64,000 nt of DNA, from NCBI GenBank assembly GCA_963921825.1, contig OY997594.1, forward strand, positions 5,089,001-5,153,000, read 5' to 3'. Position numbers and translations under genes: made by a program. The DNA comes from Erodium maritimum. Taxonomy: Eukaryota > Streptophyta > Magnoliopsida > Geraniales > Geraniaceae. The notes beneath the pieces are model-generated. The model did not search any database. It had not been told where the DNA came from and saw only the letters and a list, made by a program, of their open reading frames with translations. Below are positions 10,001 to 23,075 of the stretch, in pieces (the stretch's first letter is position 1; each line of letters opens with the position of its first letter).

Positions 10001-12097
10001 CTAATAAAAGTAACCTCTGCACATTTTTGATCCACAGAGGCATTTCTTCTTCCTCTGGTCTGCTTTGTCGGGTTGTACCGTACCATAATCATATGTCAAC
10101 TCGGTCATAGGAGGAATATGCTTGTTCGCATGAAATGTGATATGAAGATCGCACACTTGCTCATTTGACCGCAAGACCGGTTGCCAAGACACATTCGGAG
10201 AGCAACTGTGATTCATAAACCGAGCAACATTTCCACAATTCTTTGCACTTATAATAAGTGGAAATGGGAGTTTTGGAGCCTCACCAAAATCACAAGGTAC
10301 AGCTTTTTGTGGCTGAAAAGTACGAGTAGCATCAAAAATATAATCATCATCATCACGTACTTTATCAACAACTTCACCGGCAAATTCACATATAAAACCT
10401 CCAGATCGGATGGCATCCCATGACCTTAGCCCCCAACCCTTATCTTTAGTCCTAAAGACCTCCAACTTAACTTTCAGCCCACCTTGAGAAGCCCGGTTCC
10501 GACAATTAGGAGGGCATGAACAGAGAGAGCCACACTCATATAACAAGGACTTTTGGTTCACAAGAACACCGTTTCCAATGTAGGGAAGATAGCCTCCATT
10601 TTTCTGAATGCAATGGCAGTTAAGATTACCTGGAAGACACCCACCAGTACCACTGCAATTACAGTGAACATCAGGTTCCTCTGAAGTTACTGGTCTTAAG
10701 TATTTAAGAGTAGGAGAATAAGTGAAATAAGCAGGGCCTTTCTCGTCATCTACATCATTTACAAGGGAAACAGGTACATTCTCTTCCCCCGAAGTGAGGT
10801 CTGGCAATATAACCCCTGTCCTAGGAACAACCCCGTCCCTCCATTGCTGAATTGATTTCCATGTCATGTATGCAGCTGGTTGGCCACTGCACCTTACTAA
10901 TTTATACTTAAACACGCTGCAACCGGACTTTGCTTTTTCCACCCAGTGTTCTTGGACCGTGTAAAGACCATCATAGATGTATACCTTTCCAGTGGGATGT
11001 TCAATATCCTTTATACCCCGAATTACTCTTACCTCATTACCCCGATGGGCACTTTGACTCAAAGCAAGGTTACCCCGTTCAAGCTTCTGATCACTTGCTG
11101 CCCCATCTTTAATCCCGCCTTGGCCACTGTAAATCAGAACTTCCCCGTCCTCCACATCATTTTCATACCCACCTGATGAAACAATGCTGACAGCCATAGA
11201 ATCGACGTTATCAGCAGACTTTAAGCTTATATAATCAATCCCGGCCATAGGTGGAGCATGCAATCCTACCAAGCCCAATTCAAATCTGAAATAGAATATT
11301 TCACCAACTTCAACACCTGGTACCGCTCCAGTTCTCTTCTTGATATTGGTTCGAATCCCTTTAGTCATCAGGATCGTTCCAGCTTTTAAATGAGGACGTT
11401 TTGATCCCCCAGAATTTGGTTCCCTTATGTCTTCGATTTGGGTTATTTTTCTCCTAAGCAAATTGAATATCATTAGTATGCACCGTACCGAATCAAGGTC
11501 ACCTTCAGCCTTACACAATGAAACAACTGCTGAGAGATTAGGTGGTGATAGGACTTCATTAACCATTGCATCTGTGTTCACATCAGGTGAGACAACGTTT
11601 ATATCACCGAAACACCTTGCTCTCTTCTGGGACTTACCCTTTCGGTTCCCTACCTTACCACTGCCTTCTCCATCACCCATGTGAATAGTAAAACTATTCT
11701 GATTTTGACTGTCACTGTACCTGTCTTCTTCAACAAATCCATGTCCTGTGCCCCCATTTGCCACCCCTGGTTTTCGTGGTGAAGGTGTTCGAAATGAGTT
11801 TATTGGAACTGCAGCAGAAATTGGGTAAGCAGAGCTCACGTTGTGAGCACCTTGTGTTTGTGAGCCTTGTCCGGTATATGCTTGAGGACAAAATGGATAG
11901 AAAGGAGTGACCCCGGGAGGGAAAGGACCGGATGGGTTGATACAAACAAAAGGTGTGCCGGCTTGAGGAGTTGAAGTGGAAATAGGTCCTGAAGGGAATA
12001 TGGGAACAAGACTTCTCAGCGGTTTCACGTTCAGAACTCTGGATTTATCAATCACCCCTGAAGTGTGGACATATTCTTCACCAAACATTTGCTCCAT
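10001..12097 (-). CDS. SUVH1/SUVH3-type SET and SRA domain histone H3K9 methyltransferase-like protein
   Basis: A single uninterrupted coding exon of 698 aa, as is usual for SUVH1/3 genes. The Pro/Gly-rich N-terminus includes DKSRVLNVKPLRSLVPIF, typical of SUVH1/3. The SRA (YDG) domain spans about residues 259..415, starting VPGVEVGEIFYFR and with YDG at 375..377; it binds methylated DNA. The Cys-rich pre-SET is at about 479..540. The SET domain follows, with GWGLRSWDAI, NHSCSPN (629..635) and ELTYDYG (to 672). The post-SET CLCGS.MCRG ends the protein. Known SUVH1 and SUVH3 act in the nucleus as methyl-DNA readers; some promote expression, so strong methyltransferase activity is not assured. 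I chose ATG 12097 (MEQMFG) because the frame upstream to 12163 has no ATG. A 5'-UTR intron (about 12167..13143) precedes it. Confidence 0.93.
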   Translation of the reverse strand: MEQMFGEEYVHTSGVIDKSRVLNVKPLRSLVPIFPSGPISTSTPQAGTPFVCINPSGPFPPGVTPFYPFCPQAYTGQGSQTQGAHNVSSAYPISAAVPINSFRTPSPRKPGVANGGTGHGFVEEDRYSDSQNQNSFTIHMGDGEGSGKVGNRKGKSQKRARCFGDINVVSPDVNTDAMVNEVLSPPNLSAVVSLCKAEGDLDSVRCILMIFNLLRRKITQIEDIREPNSGGSKRPHLKAGTILMTKGIRTNIKKRTGAVPGVEVGEIFYFRFELGLVGLHAPPMAGIDYISLKSADNVDSMAVSIVSSGGYENDVEDGEVLIYSGQGGIKDGAASDQKLERGNLALSQSAHRGNEVRVIRGIKDIEHPTGKVYIYDGLYTVQEHWVEKAKSGCSVFKYKLVRCSGQPAAYMTWKSIQQWRDGVVPRTGVILPDLTSGEENVPVSLVNDVDDEKGPAYFTYSPTLKYLRPVTSEEPDVHCNCSGTGGCLPGNLNCHCIQKNGGYLPYIGNGVLVNQKSLLYECGSLCSCPPNCRNRASQGGLKVKLEVFRTKDKGWGLRSWDAIRSGGFICEFAGEVVDKVRDDDDYIFDATRTFQPQKAVPCDFGEAPKLPFPLIISAKNCGNVARFMNHSCSPNVSWQPVLRSNEQVCDLHITFHANKHIPPMTELTYDYGTVQPDKADQRKKKCLCGSKMCRGYFY

Positions 12098-12166
12098 GGT
12101 ACAATTATGGGAGATACCACCAAGCCCCCTTACAGCATATTCTGTGAACAAGTTCTTCCTCACAGA

Positions 12167-13320
12167 CTACACAAACTTCCTCTACCACAACTGTAGCAGC
12201 AACAATCACAAATGGATAAAACGGAGATCTTCTAATTACCCAAAAAGTTGCAAACTTGGCAGAAGCGATGCAAAAATGTTAAATCAGGTCAGGGTTTCAG
12301 GTAGAATACGGATCCCCTGCAACGTGCAACAACATGCTGAGTACGAAACGGAAGTAAAAGTTAACAAACTCAAATAAAAACCCTAATTCAAAATGAAATA
12401 ATGAAACCAAACACTAAGAGCCAAATATCACTGCAAAAATGTAACAGCCCAACATGTAAAGCAAGTAACAATGACCCAAATATTTGGTATCTTAGAAAAA
12501 TATGTTAAATTGGATCAAAATTTCAAGTAGATACTAGATTATAAATAGTGGAAGCAACAACTAACAATTTTAGCTAGAATCACCTAGTCAAGTGAAAATT
12601 TTGACAGATCACAACACACTGCCAAATCATCATGAACTGCTTGGTAACTAAGAAAAATAAGGTAAGCTAAACAAAATTGTAAATGGGTGTCAAGATTTCA
12701 TGCATTTGGAACTAAATCAGCTCACCCAGAGCATGAAACTCTTACAAAATCTGAAGAACCATAACTGAACAAAGAAACTAAAAAAAATACAGAACATGCC
12801 ACCAATTGTTTGGTAGCTAAGAAAATTGGAGTGAGCTGATACAAAACCAAATGGGTGTCAAGATTTCCTGAACTAGGGACCAAAAACAACAAACCCATAA
12901 GATGCAACTCAAAAAAAAGTTCCATTTCCACACTCTCAATCTACAAAGAACATGCCACCAATTGTTTGGTAGCTAAGAAAATTGGAGTAAGCTGATACAA
13001 AACCAAATGGGTGTCAAGATTTCCTGAACTAGGGACCAAAAACAACAAACCCATAAGATGCAACTCAAAAAAAAAGTTTCATTTCCACACTCTCAATCTA
13101 CAAATTTCTCAAGAACACAAAGACGAGGACAAGAGAAACTAACCTCGGAAGATGGTAAAAGAGACGTGAAATCTACGAAAGAGGAGAAGAACATGAACAC
13201 AAGTGGAAGAGAAAGGAGATCTGAGAGCAGGTTCTGTGTGCGAGGTGCTTGAGGAACTTGGAAAGACCCGAAACAAGCCTGAAATAAATTATAGACCGAT
13301 CTCAGTTTCTCTCTTCAGCC
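12167..13320 (-). other. 5'-UTR intron and leader exon of the SUVH gene
   Basis: On the minus strand a pyrimidine-rich leader (about 13320 down to 13144) ends CTTCCGAG followed by GTTAGTTTC, a good donor. A matching acceptor GTTTGTGTAG ends at 12167. This predicts a 977-bp intron in the leader. The inference rests on splice-site strength alone. Confidence 0.5.
12792..13103. repeat. Perfect or near-perfect 156-bp tandem duplication
   Basis: The segment starting GAACATGCCACCAATTGTTT at 12792 recurs at 12948 and continues almost base for base (about 12792..12947 and 12948..13103). Only a handful of substitutions are visible, so the duplication is recent. It lies within the predicted SUVH 5'-UTR intron, close to its donor. 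Confidence 0.9.
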
Positions 13321-13329
13321 CTAGAGAGA

Positions 13330-16050
13330 AAAAAAAAAGTTAATTACTTTTCAGCAATTTACCTTTTTTTTTTTGGAATATATTCTGAAGAGAAGTTTCC
13401 GGGTTCAGACATAAAATAATTGATTTTTTATAAAAAAAAATATATCAAATAATAGATTATTATAATTTGATTTGGGATTTGAAACAAACAGAAAAAATAC
13501 ATATATTAGCTTGAAATGTTTTTAATTGATATACTATTGATTAACGTATAGCAAAAATTCGTTAATTTTTTAAGAACAACTTATCAGATGATCTCAGATA
13601 ATATATATATCAACAATTTCTCTCAAAAACCTTGATTTGGCAATTAAAATGGGACTTATTAAATATTTAAATCAGTTCTCCACTCTTCTAAATTAATTCT
13701 TCCTCTTTTTCTTAAATTACGTGCAGTTTATGGTGGTTGATATATTTAATGGTTAAATCATGATTACTAATTTGCCAATTGGCACTTTTACGGTACTCTT
13801 GTCATGTCATAAATGCCAAGTGTCTTAAACTAGGGATATCTATGTAGATTTTAATTAATTTTAGTTATTATTTAAAATTTTAATTTTTTATATGATGTTC
13901 CAACCATTTTTTTTCTCTTCTCAGGAGGGGAGTTTTGAATAAACTAGCACTATGTAACGGATTGAAAGCAGTACTCTTAGTTTTTGGTTCGTGATGGAGC
14001 TTAAATTAATCGGCATCTCGTGTGTAAGGTTAAGTTATTCCTTAGTCATTCTCGAATACTGGACAAAGAAGCAAGGCAAATGTACAAAACAATGTCAAAT
14101 GACTTGACGTAAAATATGACAAAAATTGACAAAAAAATAAGGTTTATTACGAGAGGAAGAACATTTACAAAGGTGCTTGGAGTTGCAGAGGTTTCATTCA
14201 TGGTTTGCAAATAACCTCTTCCACCTATTTATACTACTAGTGTCTCAAAATGGATGTTCAGGATTTATTCTTTCTAAACCCTATCAATGGTTTTATAATT
14301 TTCTACACATGTCTATATAGTTACACTTACATGATGTGTTTAGTAGTTTCTAGACTTTTTTCTAGTCCATAATGCATTCTTCAAGTTTCCTAAGAGTTAC
14401 CAAATCTTTCGGAATGTGTTGCACGAGTCTAAACCAATCCATATAATTTTAGAGTCTTCTAGCATGTTTTTGCATGCTCCGATTATCCACGGATCCGTCT
14501 AGAATCTTGCGAAAAGTTCAAGACCCTTATGGGTTCTATCCCTCAAGAAACAGATCTAAGTATGGATAAGGAGCCAACGACGACATCCTCTCTGGAGATT
14601 TAAGATGCGGTGGAAAGGGGCGGGTTGTCCAAAACTCGCACCAAACGTATGATGGTCCGAGGCATGGCGACCTAGCTTTCGGGTAGGATCTGACGCTTCC
14701 CCTCTTTGTCGACCTTCATTTTTCAACGGACTCTGTGACCCCAATAGCAACTACTTCGGGGTATGAGTTGGGGCGAGTACGTTTAGATCCAAGTCGAGGT
14801 GGATGTTCAAAAATCGCTTGAGGAACGCTTGTTGTTACACATATCAGAATATAAAATATTAACATTACTATATTTATTGCACAAGTATTTTCCTAACTAA
14901 AGATACGACATGATCGTTTAGGACACCTAGTCAAGGGATGTCCGCTTCTTCAGAACAAGGTCACGCCCATTCTGGTCTACACGAGGGCCCATCAGAACCT
15001 CGAGGAAGCAAATATCTTAATAAGTATGAGAAGGATTGTTCACTATATTGGCTTATTTAATGATCTTTGGTAGAGTTCAAATAAAATAAAATAAAAATGA
15101 TTATTTTATTTATTTTCATGCAGCTATTATTTAATTCGATTTAATTATAACTCTATTTAATGCAGTTTGCTATTTTGGGGAGTAAATGTGAAATATGTAC
15201 ATTTTGATGCCAAAAAAGAGAGGAAAAAATCGAATTTGGAACTGAAGGCCGGATTATGCCATAGGCCAATGCCCAAGCCCAAAGAACACCTTGAAGCCTA
15301 GTCAAATGAAGCCCGTTCAAGGCCCACAAACTGTAAAAGTCCACACATCCAAAATCTACGTGGAAGAAGTCTAATTTGTGGCGACCCAACAGAAGCGAAG
15401 CCCAATAGACCAAACCCATTCGGCTGAGCCCTGCTCAAAGGACTCGGTAGCAAAAATTCCCCACAAGCACGTGGCGATTCTTCCATAACTTGAATTCTAC
15501 TCAAAGTTGATGACAACAAATTTGAATATCTAATGAATCGGACTCGAATTTATTCGTTAAGACTCTATTCATTTATAACTTTTAGTATTTGATTCAATTT
15601 TAATATCGTGGACAATATAATTAAGATATTAACAATAAGAGTTTCTTTAGATTATCGATCATAATATAATTCGTATATCCATGTCGTGTGAGCGAAATAG
15701 ACATTTAGGTTGTAGTCTTAATGTTGATCATCAAGAAAATAAGAACATTTAACATTTGAGAGAAAAAAAGTGAAGAAAACAAATAGAACAAAAGTTTGAC
15801 ATTTTATCATTAACTTATTTAGTCTTTCACTAATATAGTACAAGTTATTAGTACATGTATTTATAGATTCCTGACGAACTTAAATTCATGCCGCATAACT
15901 CATGCATGTAATAAGGGGTGATATGCATATTATTGTACACACATGACATACCCATGTTATTTCAAAACGTATATGATAGTGTATATATAATATACAAAAA
16001 AAATAGTAGTCTCCCATCTTAAAATTGTGACATGAGCTGTACCTTGATCC
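13330..16050. other. Repeat-rich spacer, no gene recognised
   Basis: AT-rich DNA with a GC-richer block at about 14540..15060 and another at 15230..15480. Neither translates into a recognisable protein. They look like eroded retroelement remains, but I cannot assign a family. Confidence 0.4.
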
Positions 16051-16680
16051 TAGTCGTTATCGTGTCTTAGGTTTGGCACAACTTCGGTTGATTTTCAACT
16101 GAAGAGCGACTATTCAATGTCGTTGTGCGACTCTGTGTGGCTGTAATGATGGGGGATTTTCCAACGGAACTTAGCGATGGATCCGAATAAAGAAGGAGGT
16201 ATTGCGGTGGTATCAGTCCCGTTAAGGTGGCGATGCGATTTTAGGGCCGGTAGTCCATATATGAGGCCGCGACGAAAGCGTTTTCTGGCGGCAAGGGTCT
16301 CCGCTGTCTACTAGGAGGTCTGAGTTCGTTCTCGGTAGAAATACCGGTCCTCCCCCTTTTGGGCCTTTTCTCGGTGTTGGCCGAAATTGGGTTTCAGAGG
16401 ACTGAGTTCGAGCTCTAGCATCTGCTGAAAGTCTTTTCTCTCTGTGCTTTAAGTTGATTAAATCTTGATGTTTGTAGATCTTTTTTTCTCAATTAGCGCT
16501 TCATGGTTGTTATATCTGGGCATTAGACCTTGGTTTATTTGTATCTTTTACCCGTCTTCTTTGTGGGTTCCTGCGTGAAGCAATTTGGTTTTAGGTCTTG
16601 GTTGATTCCGTTGGTCTTTCAAGTATTGTAATCATTACTCTGTACCTGCTTTATAAAAATTTATTTTACCGACAAAAAAA
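16050..16680 (+). mobile_element. Probable 5'-truncated LINE 3' end
   Basis: Non-coding GC-moderate sequence that includes TCGGTGTTGGCCG and GAGTTCGAGCTCTAG, related to the 3863..4275 repeats. It then runs into a T-rich tail region and ends CTTTATAAAAATTTATTTTACCGACAAAAAAA, with a terminal A-run at 16674..16680. This is the usual form of a LINE 3' UTR plus tail. I could not find a convincing target duplication. Confidence 0.45.
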
Positions 16681-17668
16681 GTTAATCCGATTGATTTGAT
16701 TGAGAATATTTTGGTACACCCCTAAACAGTATAAACAATCTGCACAATCAACGTAACTTCTTCTCTTAAAGTAATCAACAAAGAGATGGTCCAAAACAAA
16801 ACTTGCTATATATATAATCGAGCCTTATCCACCAACAATCAAAATTTTGAGTAGACGCAAGCATTAACAAAACTCAATCAATTTTCAACAAACCGTATCA
16901 CATTAACACTAACACTCCACGCCTCTCTCACTTTCTTCCTCGTCCTCTCCGCTTTTTGGGAAAAAAACCAGAGGTCTCAAACAAACGACCACGACAACAA
17001 TGTCGAGCACAGTACTGTAAATGAGGTCATTATCAGATTGTGATTAAGGATTCACAGATGGGTCCGATTAGATTTTAGATTATCCCTTGCAATCCACTAC
17101 AAAGTAGCCTCCTTGCTTCCAAGCGAGGTTACAGGCGGGTCACGCCACCGGGTCTCTTAAATAAGCTCCGTCGGAGGCATTTGTCAACGCACACAGACCC
17201 ACTCTACTCCACTACTGCTCATCTCTCTCTCTCTCAGCAACAAGAACAAAAAAAAGTCTTCTTTTTTAGTCATTACACATTTCAAGGTGGGGTTTTTATT
17301 CTTGTTGGTTCTGTTGTTGTGATCTATTTTGTGCACATTTGATCCTCTGCTATGCTGATTTTCGTTTGAATTTCATTGTTTGTGTTGTTGATTTTGATGG
17401 GTATTGGCCAAATTGATGAAATGTTGTAGATTTTTACTGGGTTATTACTCAGATTGATGATGGGCTTGGGATGTGTTGTTCATGGTTTGGTCTTGAAGTG
17501 TTTTGAAGATGATAATGGGGTCTTTGACTTATTGGGATATCTAATTTTGTGTTTTTGTGAAGAAAAAAAATCACTTTTTTCATGTTTGAATAGGGATGTA
17601 AGAGAGCTAACTTCTTTGTTTATGCTTAAATAGGCCAATTTGGATTGTTAGATGTGGTGAGAAAGAAA
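16681..17668 (+). promoter_or_regulatory. Promoter and 5'-UTR region of the arabinofuranosidase gene
   Basis: A TATATATATA run lies at about 16808..16818. A CT-rich leader-like stretch (CATCTCTCTCTCTCTC) is at about 17220..17236. A possible 5'-UTR intron starts at TTCAAG|GTGGGG (about 17286) and ends at CTTAAATAG (17633), 35 bp before the start codon. The transcription start cannot be fixed from sequence alone. Confidence 0.4.
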
Positions 17669-20600
17669 ATGGCTACTTTCCACCACTGCTGCATTGCATT
17701 GTTGTTCTCGGTGTTCATTGGGGTTTGCTGTGTGTACCAATGTTCTGCTGTTGGGGCTGATACAAACCAGACTGCGCAACTTTTCGTCAATGCTTCTGCA
17801 GCTGCAAGCAGGAAGATACCCGATACATTGTTTGGAATTTTCTTTGAGGTGAGTGATGATTCGCTATCATTGAAACTGGTTTTAGTTAAGACCGGCTTTT
17901 CCTTTGTTATTTAAGTTATAGTGTTTTTAAGTTTTGTAAATGCCTCGGATGTTTGAGAAGGAGCTATTTCAATATGAATTGATGTTTTAAATGCCATGGT
18001 TTATTTGATTATTGATTATTAATATTATCTCCATTTTGGTCGCCAAGTCTTAAATATCTGTTTGGAGTTTGATCCTTTGATCTGTAATATTTCCCTGCAG
18101 GAAATCAACCATGCAGGGGCTGGTGGGCTTTGGGCAGAGCTTGTAAGCAACAGAGGTTGTCTTCACATTAGAGAAATCATTTCCGCATTTGTTTGATATC
18201 AATTGCCAACTGTTTTAGATTTATCTTCATCGGTTCTCTTTGTTTTTTCAGGATTTGAAGCTGGGGGGCCTAATGTACCTTCAAACATTGATCCTTGGTC
18301 TATAATTGGAGATGAGTCATCTATAGCAGTCTCAACAGACCGCTCATCATGCTTTGAACGTAATAAGATTGCTCTCAAGATGGAGGTGCTTTGTGACAGC
18401 AAAGGTTCTAATATCTGCCCATCAGGAGGAGTTGGTATCTACAATCCGGGGTTTTGGGGCATGGTGAGAACTTGTCAAGACTTATTTTATAAGACTACTA
18501 TTATGCACATCCATGTTATTTTTTGTCATTTCTTTCTTGCATGAGTTCAAATTGAATCTCATGTTGATCAGTTGGATATTTTCTACAAACCACCTGAATT
18601 TGATATATGTTCTTATCTTGTAGTTCATTTTCTGATGGCTAAACTTTTTACATTTCCTTTCTTCTTCTTCAGAATATTGAACAAGGGAAGACCTACAAAG
18701 TTGTTCTGTATGTTCGTTCATCAGGACCAGTTAATGTATCCGTATCACTGACAAGCTCAAATGGATCAGAGACACTTGCTAATGCACACATCATGTGAGC
18801 ACCACCTTAATTCTTCACATGTTCTTCATGTATGCATTGCAGTTAATTATAATTTTCCCTTGCAGAGCTTCTGCTTCTGATGTCTCGAATTGGACAAAGA
18901 TGGAGGTTCTTTTGAAAGCCCAAGGAACAGATCATAACTCAAGACTTCAGTTGACTACAACCACAAAGGGGGTCATATGGTTTGACCAAGTGTCAGCCAT
19001 GCCCTTAGATACATACAAGGTATATGTTCTTACAAATTTCTCTCATAGAAGGCATGGTTTTTATTGCAGTGCTGTTCTTATTCTGTTAATGATTCTATCG
19101 TCATTGTCTTGGTACAGGGACATGGTTTCCGAACTGGACTTGTTCAAATGATTGCAGATTTAAAACCTCAATTCCTCAGATTTCCAGGTAATCTTATATT
19201 TATGTAAGATGATAATTATCGAATATTTTTAAGCTGTCTCATACAAGGTTTTCATTGAGGATTAACGGGAACTTCTTATACTAGTTTAGTTGTTGATGTT
19301 CAAAATGTTTAATTTTTCAGAACTTTGCCTCTAATTTTGTACTATATTTGTATATTGCACCAGGTGGCTGTTTTGTGGAAGGTGAGTGGTTAAGAAACGC
19401 GTTTAGGTGGAAAGAAACGGTGGGACCTTGGGAAGAAAGACCTGGCCATTTTGGTGATGTTTGGATGTATTGGACCGATGATGGTCTTGGTCACTTTGAG
19501 TTTCTTCAGGTACATACCTATTATGTTTCCTTACTTCTTTATTAGATTGTGTTGATTTTCTTGCGATGCCATAAACTTGACTGTATGATTTATTTCCAGC
19601 TAGCGGAGGACCTTGGTACACGGCCAATATGGGTTTTTAACAATGGTATTATACACAGCTCTTCTTCTCCTTAACCTTTTTTTATTTGATTTCTCATTTG
19701 CTTCTATCAAATTTGCAGGAGTGAGCCATAATGATCAAGTTGACACTTCCAACATCTTACCTTTTGTTCAAGTACGTGTACACTTTTGTTGCTTCCTATT
19801 AACACGGTCATTTGTAAAACAAAATACATTGAAGGACTCATCCACAATGCTGCTAATATTTCTGACATTGATGTATAAAAATGTAGCCATTGTCATTAAG
19901 CCCGGGTAGTTCACATCACTCTTTGATAGTATTTCTTTTGATTTCAGGAAGCCCTTGATGGAATTGAGTTTTCTCGAGGTGATCCTAATTCCACATGGGG
20001 CTCTCTTCGGGCTGCAATGGGACACCCGGAACCTTTTGACTTGAAATACGTTGCTGTAGGGAATGAGGATTGTGGGAAAAAGAACTATCGAGGTTTGCAT
20101 ATATCTATATCCGTACTAATTGACTCGTAGATTTATTTTTACCAAACATAATATCTAGATCAATGTCTATACAACTTACAATGCTATACTTTTAAATGAT
20201 CAGGGAATTACCTCAAATTCTTTAGTGCCATAAAAAGTAAATATCCCGACATGCAAATTATTTCAAACTGTGATGGCTCTTCTAGACCATTGGATCACCC
20301 GGCAGATTTATATGATTTTCATGTAAGAACCCTAAACATCATCATCATCATCATCATATTCATCTTCACATTCGGTTACATTACATCTATGGCATTGATG
20401 TTCCTTTCTTGTATTTTGTTTGGTTGATGACCAGGCTTATAAAACTGCTAGTGAGATGTTCTCTATGACCCATCAATTTGATCATACATCACGTAGCGGT
20501 CCAAAGGCATTTGTGAGTGAATATGCTGTTACTGGAAAAGATGCCGCCACGGGCAGTCTTTTAGCCGCACTCGGTGAAGCTGGTTTCCTCATAGGAGTGG

Positions 20601-21867
20601 AAAAGAACAGGTTTGTTACTTCTTGAAATTTATATCTACGGCAGGAATAACTTCAAAAAAAGTACTCTGAAATATTCACTTTTTGCAAATTGTAGCTCTC
20701 TTATTTGTTAATTGCAGAAAATGCTATATACTTGTGTTTTTGTTGTACTCTGTGTAACTTTGTTTCAAAATGACAATTTTACCCTACAAAATATCAAGCA
20801 AAAAAAATCCAATATTTTCATTTCTCTTACGCAAGGTGAAAATTCTGGATTTTTTGTTTTTTACTTATCATTTTAAAAGATAAAATAGTCATTTTGAAAT
20901 ACATTTACACAGGCAACTTCAGAACACTTATTTGAAATAATCAAGGAAGATGGCTACATTTGCAAAAAAGAGTGAACACCTCATGGTACTATTTTGCAAT
21001 TATCCCTTATAGCTAGCTCGTTTTTGCTACTAAAAACTAATACATATCTTCTTGTGCAGTGATGTTGTTGCGATGGCAAGTTATGCCCCGTTATTCGTTA
21101 ATTCCAACAACAGAAAGTATTTCTCTTGTATTTCCTTTGAATATGTGCATGTTTCATGTTTAACTTAACGGGTATACTAAAGTGTAATTATTTCTTTGTG
21201 TGATGAAGATGGGATCCGGATGCGATAGTTTTCAACTCTTTTCAGCATTATGGAACTCCAAGCTACTGGATGCAACAATTTTTCAGAGAGTCGAGTGGTG
21301 CGACTGTTCATGACACAACACTGCAAACAAATTACTCCAACTCACTTGTCGGCTCTGCAATTACTTGGGAAAATTCGGAGGACAAGAAAAGCTACCTCAG
21401 GATTAAGGTTTTGGACTTCATAATCTTATTAAGCACATCACTTGTTAGTTGATTCTTATGCATCTTTCCATGACAGGTTGTGAACTTTGGGAGCAGCCCG
21501 GTGAATCTTAAGGTTTCGGTTGATGGGCTGAAGACGGAGTCTGTACAAATGTCTGGGGCGCTGAAGGCTGTGCTCACATCCAACAATGTGATGGACGAGA
21601 ACTCCTTCACTCAACCAAACAAGGTGCGCGTGCATAATTTTTCCATGTTTGTTCTTTAACTTAAGGTCGTTGTCTTGTGTTGTTTAAGGTTTTTTGTTTG
21701 GTACGATGTAGGTGGCACCGGCGGTAAGTCGACTTGATAATGCTAACGGGGACATGAGTATAGTACTAGCTCCACATTCGTTGACAGCACTGGATTTGTT
21801 GAGAGAATCGGTAGATCTGATGATGTCTGGAAGTGAACCCTTGTCTGAGTCTAAGACTTACATTTAG
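17669..21867 (+). CDS. ASD1: Alpha-L-arabinofuranosidase, glycoside hydrolase family 51, secreted
   Basis: This is a cell-wall enzyme that removes terminal arabinofuranosyl groups from arabinoxylan and pectic arabinan. There are sixteen exons, all GT-AG: 17669..17848, 18101..18155, 18252..18463, 18673..18794, 18866..19019, 19118..19187, 19364..19509, 19600..19645, 19719..19771, 19948..20092, 20204..20322, 20435..20610, 21060..21116, 21209..21407, 21477..21623 and 21712..21867. They total 678 aa, the same length as Arabidopsis ASD1. A signal peptide comes first (MATFHHCCIALLFSVFIGVC). The likely GH51 acid/base is E386 in VAVGNED and the nucleophile E463 in FVSEYAV. I preferred the Met at 17669 over 17645 because it starts the signal peptide. 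Intron 12 contains a foldback MITE. The symbol is by family; a paralog is possible. Confidence 0.95.
20643..21008. mobile_element. Foldback MITE, family A copy 2 (arabinofuranosidase intron 12)
   Basis: The left end AGGAATAACTTCAAAAAAAG and right end CTATTTTGCAATTATCCCTT form imperfect inverted ends. Just inside, GTACTCTGAAATATTCAC pairs with GAACACCTCATGGTAC. Flanks read TATATCTAC and TATAGCTAG, possibly a decayed 9-bp target duplication. Confidence 0.65.
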
Positions 21868-23075
21868 GAAACAAGAGAAAATGAATGACTACTGTAATTA
21901 CATGCAATACTACTAATAAAGATAGATGATACTAATAAGGGAAACTACACTTCACTGTAATGTATTTTAGAGTATTATCAATTCACTACTAAGTACTTTA
22001 AATCGTATTAATTCACTCTATAATTCACTTTGTTTTTGTTTCAATTTACTATAAGATGACTTTTAGTGACAAAAATGTCACTCAAAAAATAAAAATAAAA
22101 ACTTGAAAAGTTTGATGAATGGTTTACAAGATACAAGTTTAATAATCTCATCTACATAATTAGTAGTGAGAAGAAGAAGTTTGATGAATGGTTTACAAGA
22201 TACAATTTATAAATTATGATGTTTAAATGACAATTAGTACTATGTATCGAGAATGAAGTATAAATGAGTATTGAAAATGAGGTAATTTTAAGTTGTTTTA
22301 ATACAAATATCGTCTCGAATTGGATAGGATCTAAGAAAATAACTATGTGCATTATTATGTATGAAAATGTTTTTCCTCATCACTTCTAACTTTTTTTTTT
22401 AATAAAAAACGTTGCCCCTCCTTACGGGAATTTCTTGATCCACTCACCTTAAAAACAGTCTTATATCATAATATATATTTAGAGGCGAAAAGATAAAAAA
22501 AATGTTGTTGATGAACATAACAAATTGGTATCTCCTAGTCAACATTAATACCACAAAACATGTACCTAGAACCAATTAGTCTTGCTAACTTTAATTCAGA
22601 GTCTCAATACATATAACAGCATGGGACAGTAACGAGGGTTGAGAAACATATGTGATTCAAGGAGGAAAAACAAAGAACAATTCATGTTTTAGATGCCAAA
22701 TGCATAGTAAAATGTGGGTTTTAGCCTTGATACTAATTAGTATTTCATCTCACATACCTAATAAGCTTCCAAACAAAATCATAAACTCTACCTATACCAA
22801 AACTGAGATATTTGGTTCATGACTATGAGGCACAAGATACTTAAATTTAAGATTGTGATAACCAAATCAACCCCCGTACATGCCAACTTCAGAAACAATT
22901 GGACAACAACAACATACACTTAATTTCAAAACGCATTGAAGTCTTCAAGATTTTAACAAAGTAGATACATCTATGAGAAGGTGTATCAATACTAGCTCGA
23001 AAAATTCATATTCAAATTCACAAGAGTAGCGAGAGGGTCGAATCTAAACCTGAAAGACATACATGGAGGGAAAGA
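21868..23075. other. Convergent spacer between the arabinofuranosidase and PSRP5 genes
   Basis: AT-rich DNA receiving the 3' ends of both genes. A segment GAAGTTTGATGAATGGTTTACAAGATACAA is partly repeated near 22105 and 22175. I see no gene. Confidence 0.5.

Noticed and set aside
12098..12163. N-terminal extension of the SUVH protein to 12163
   Set aside because: The codon there is GTG, not ATG, and lies just after a predicted 5'-UTR acceptor.
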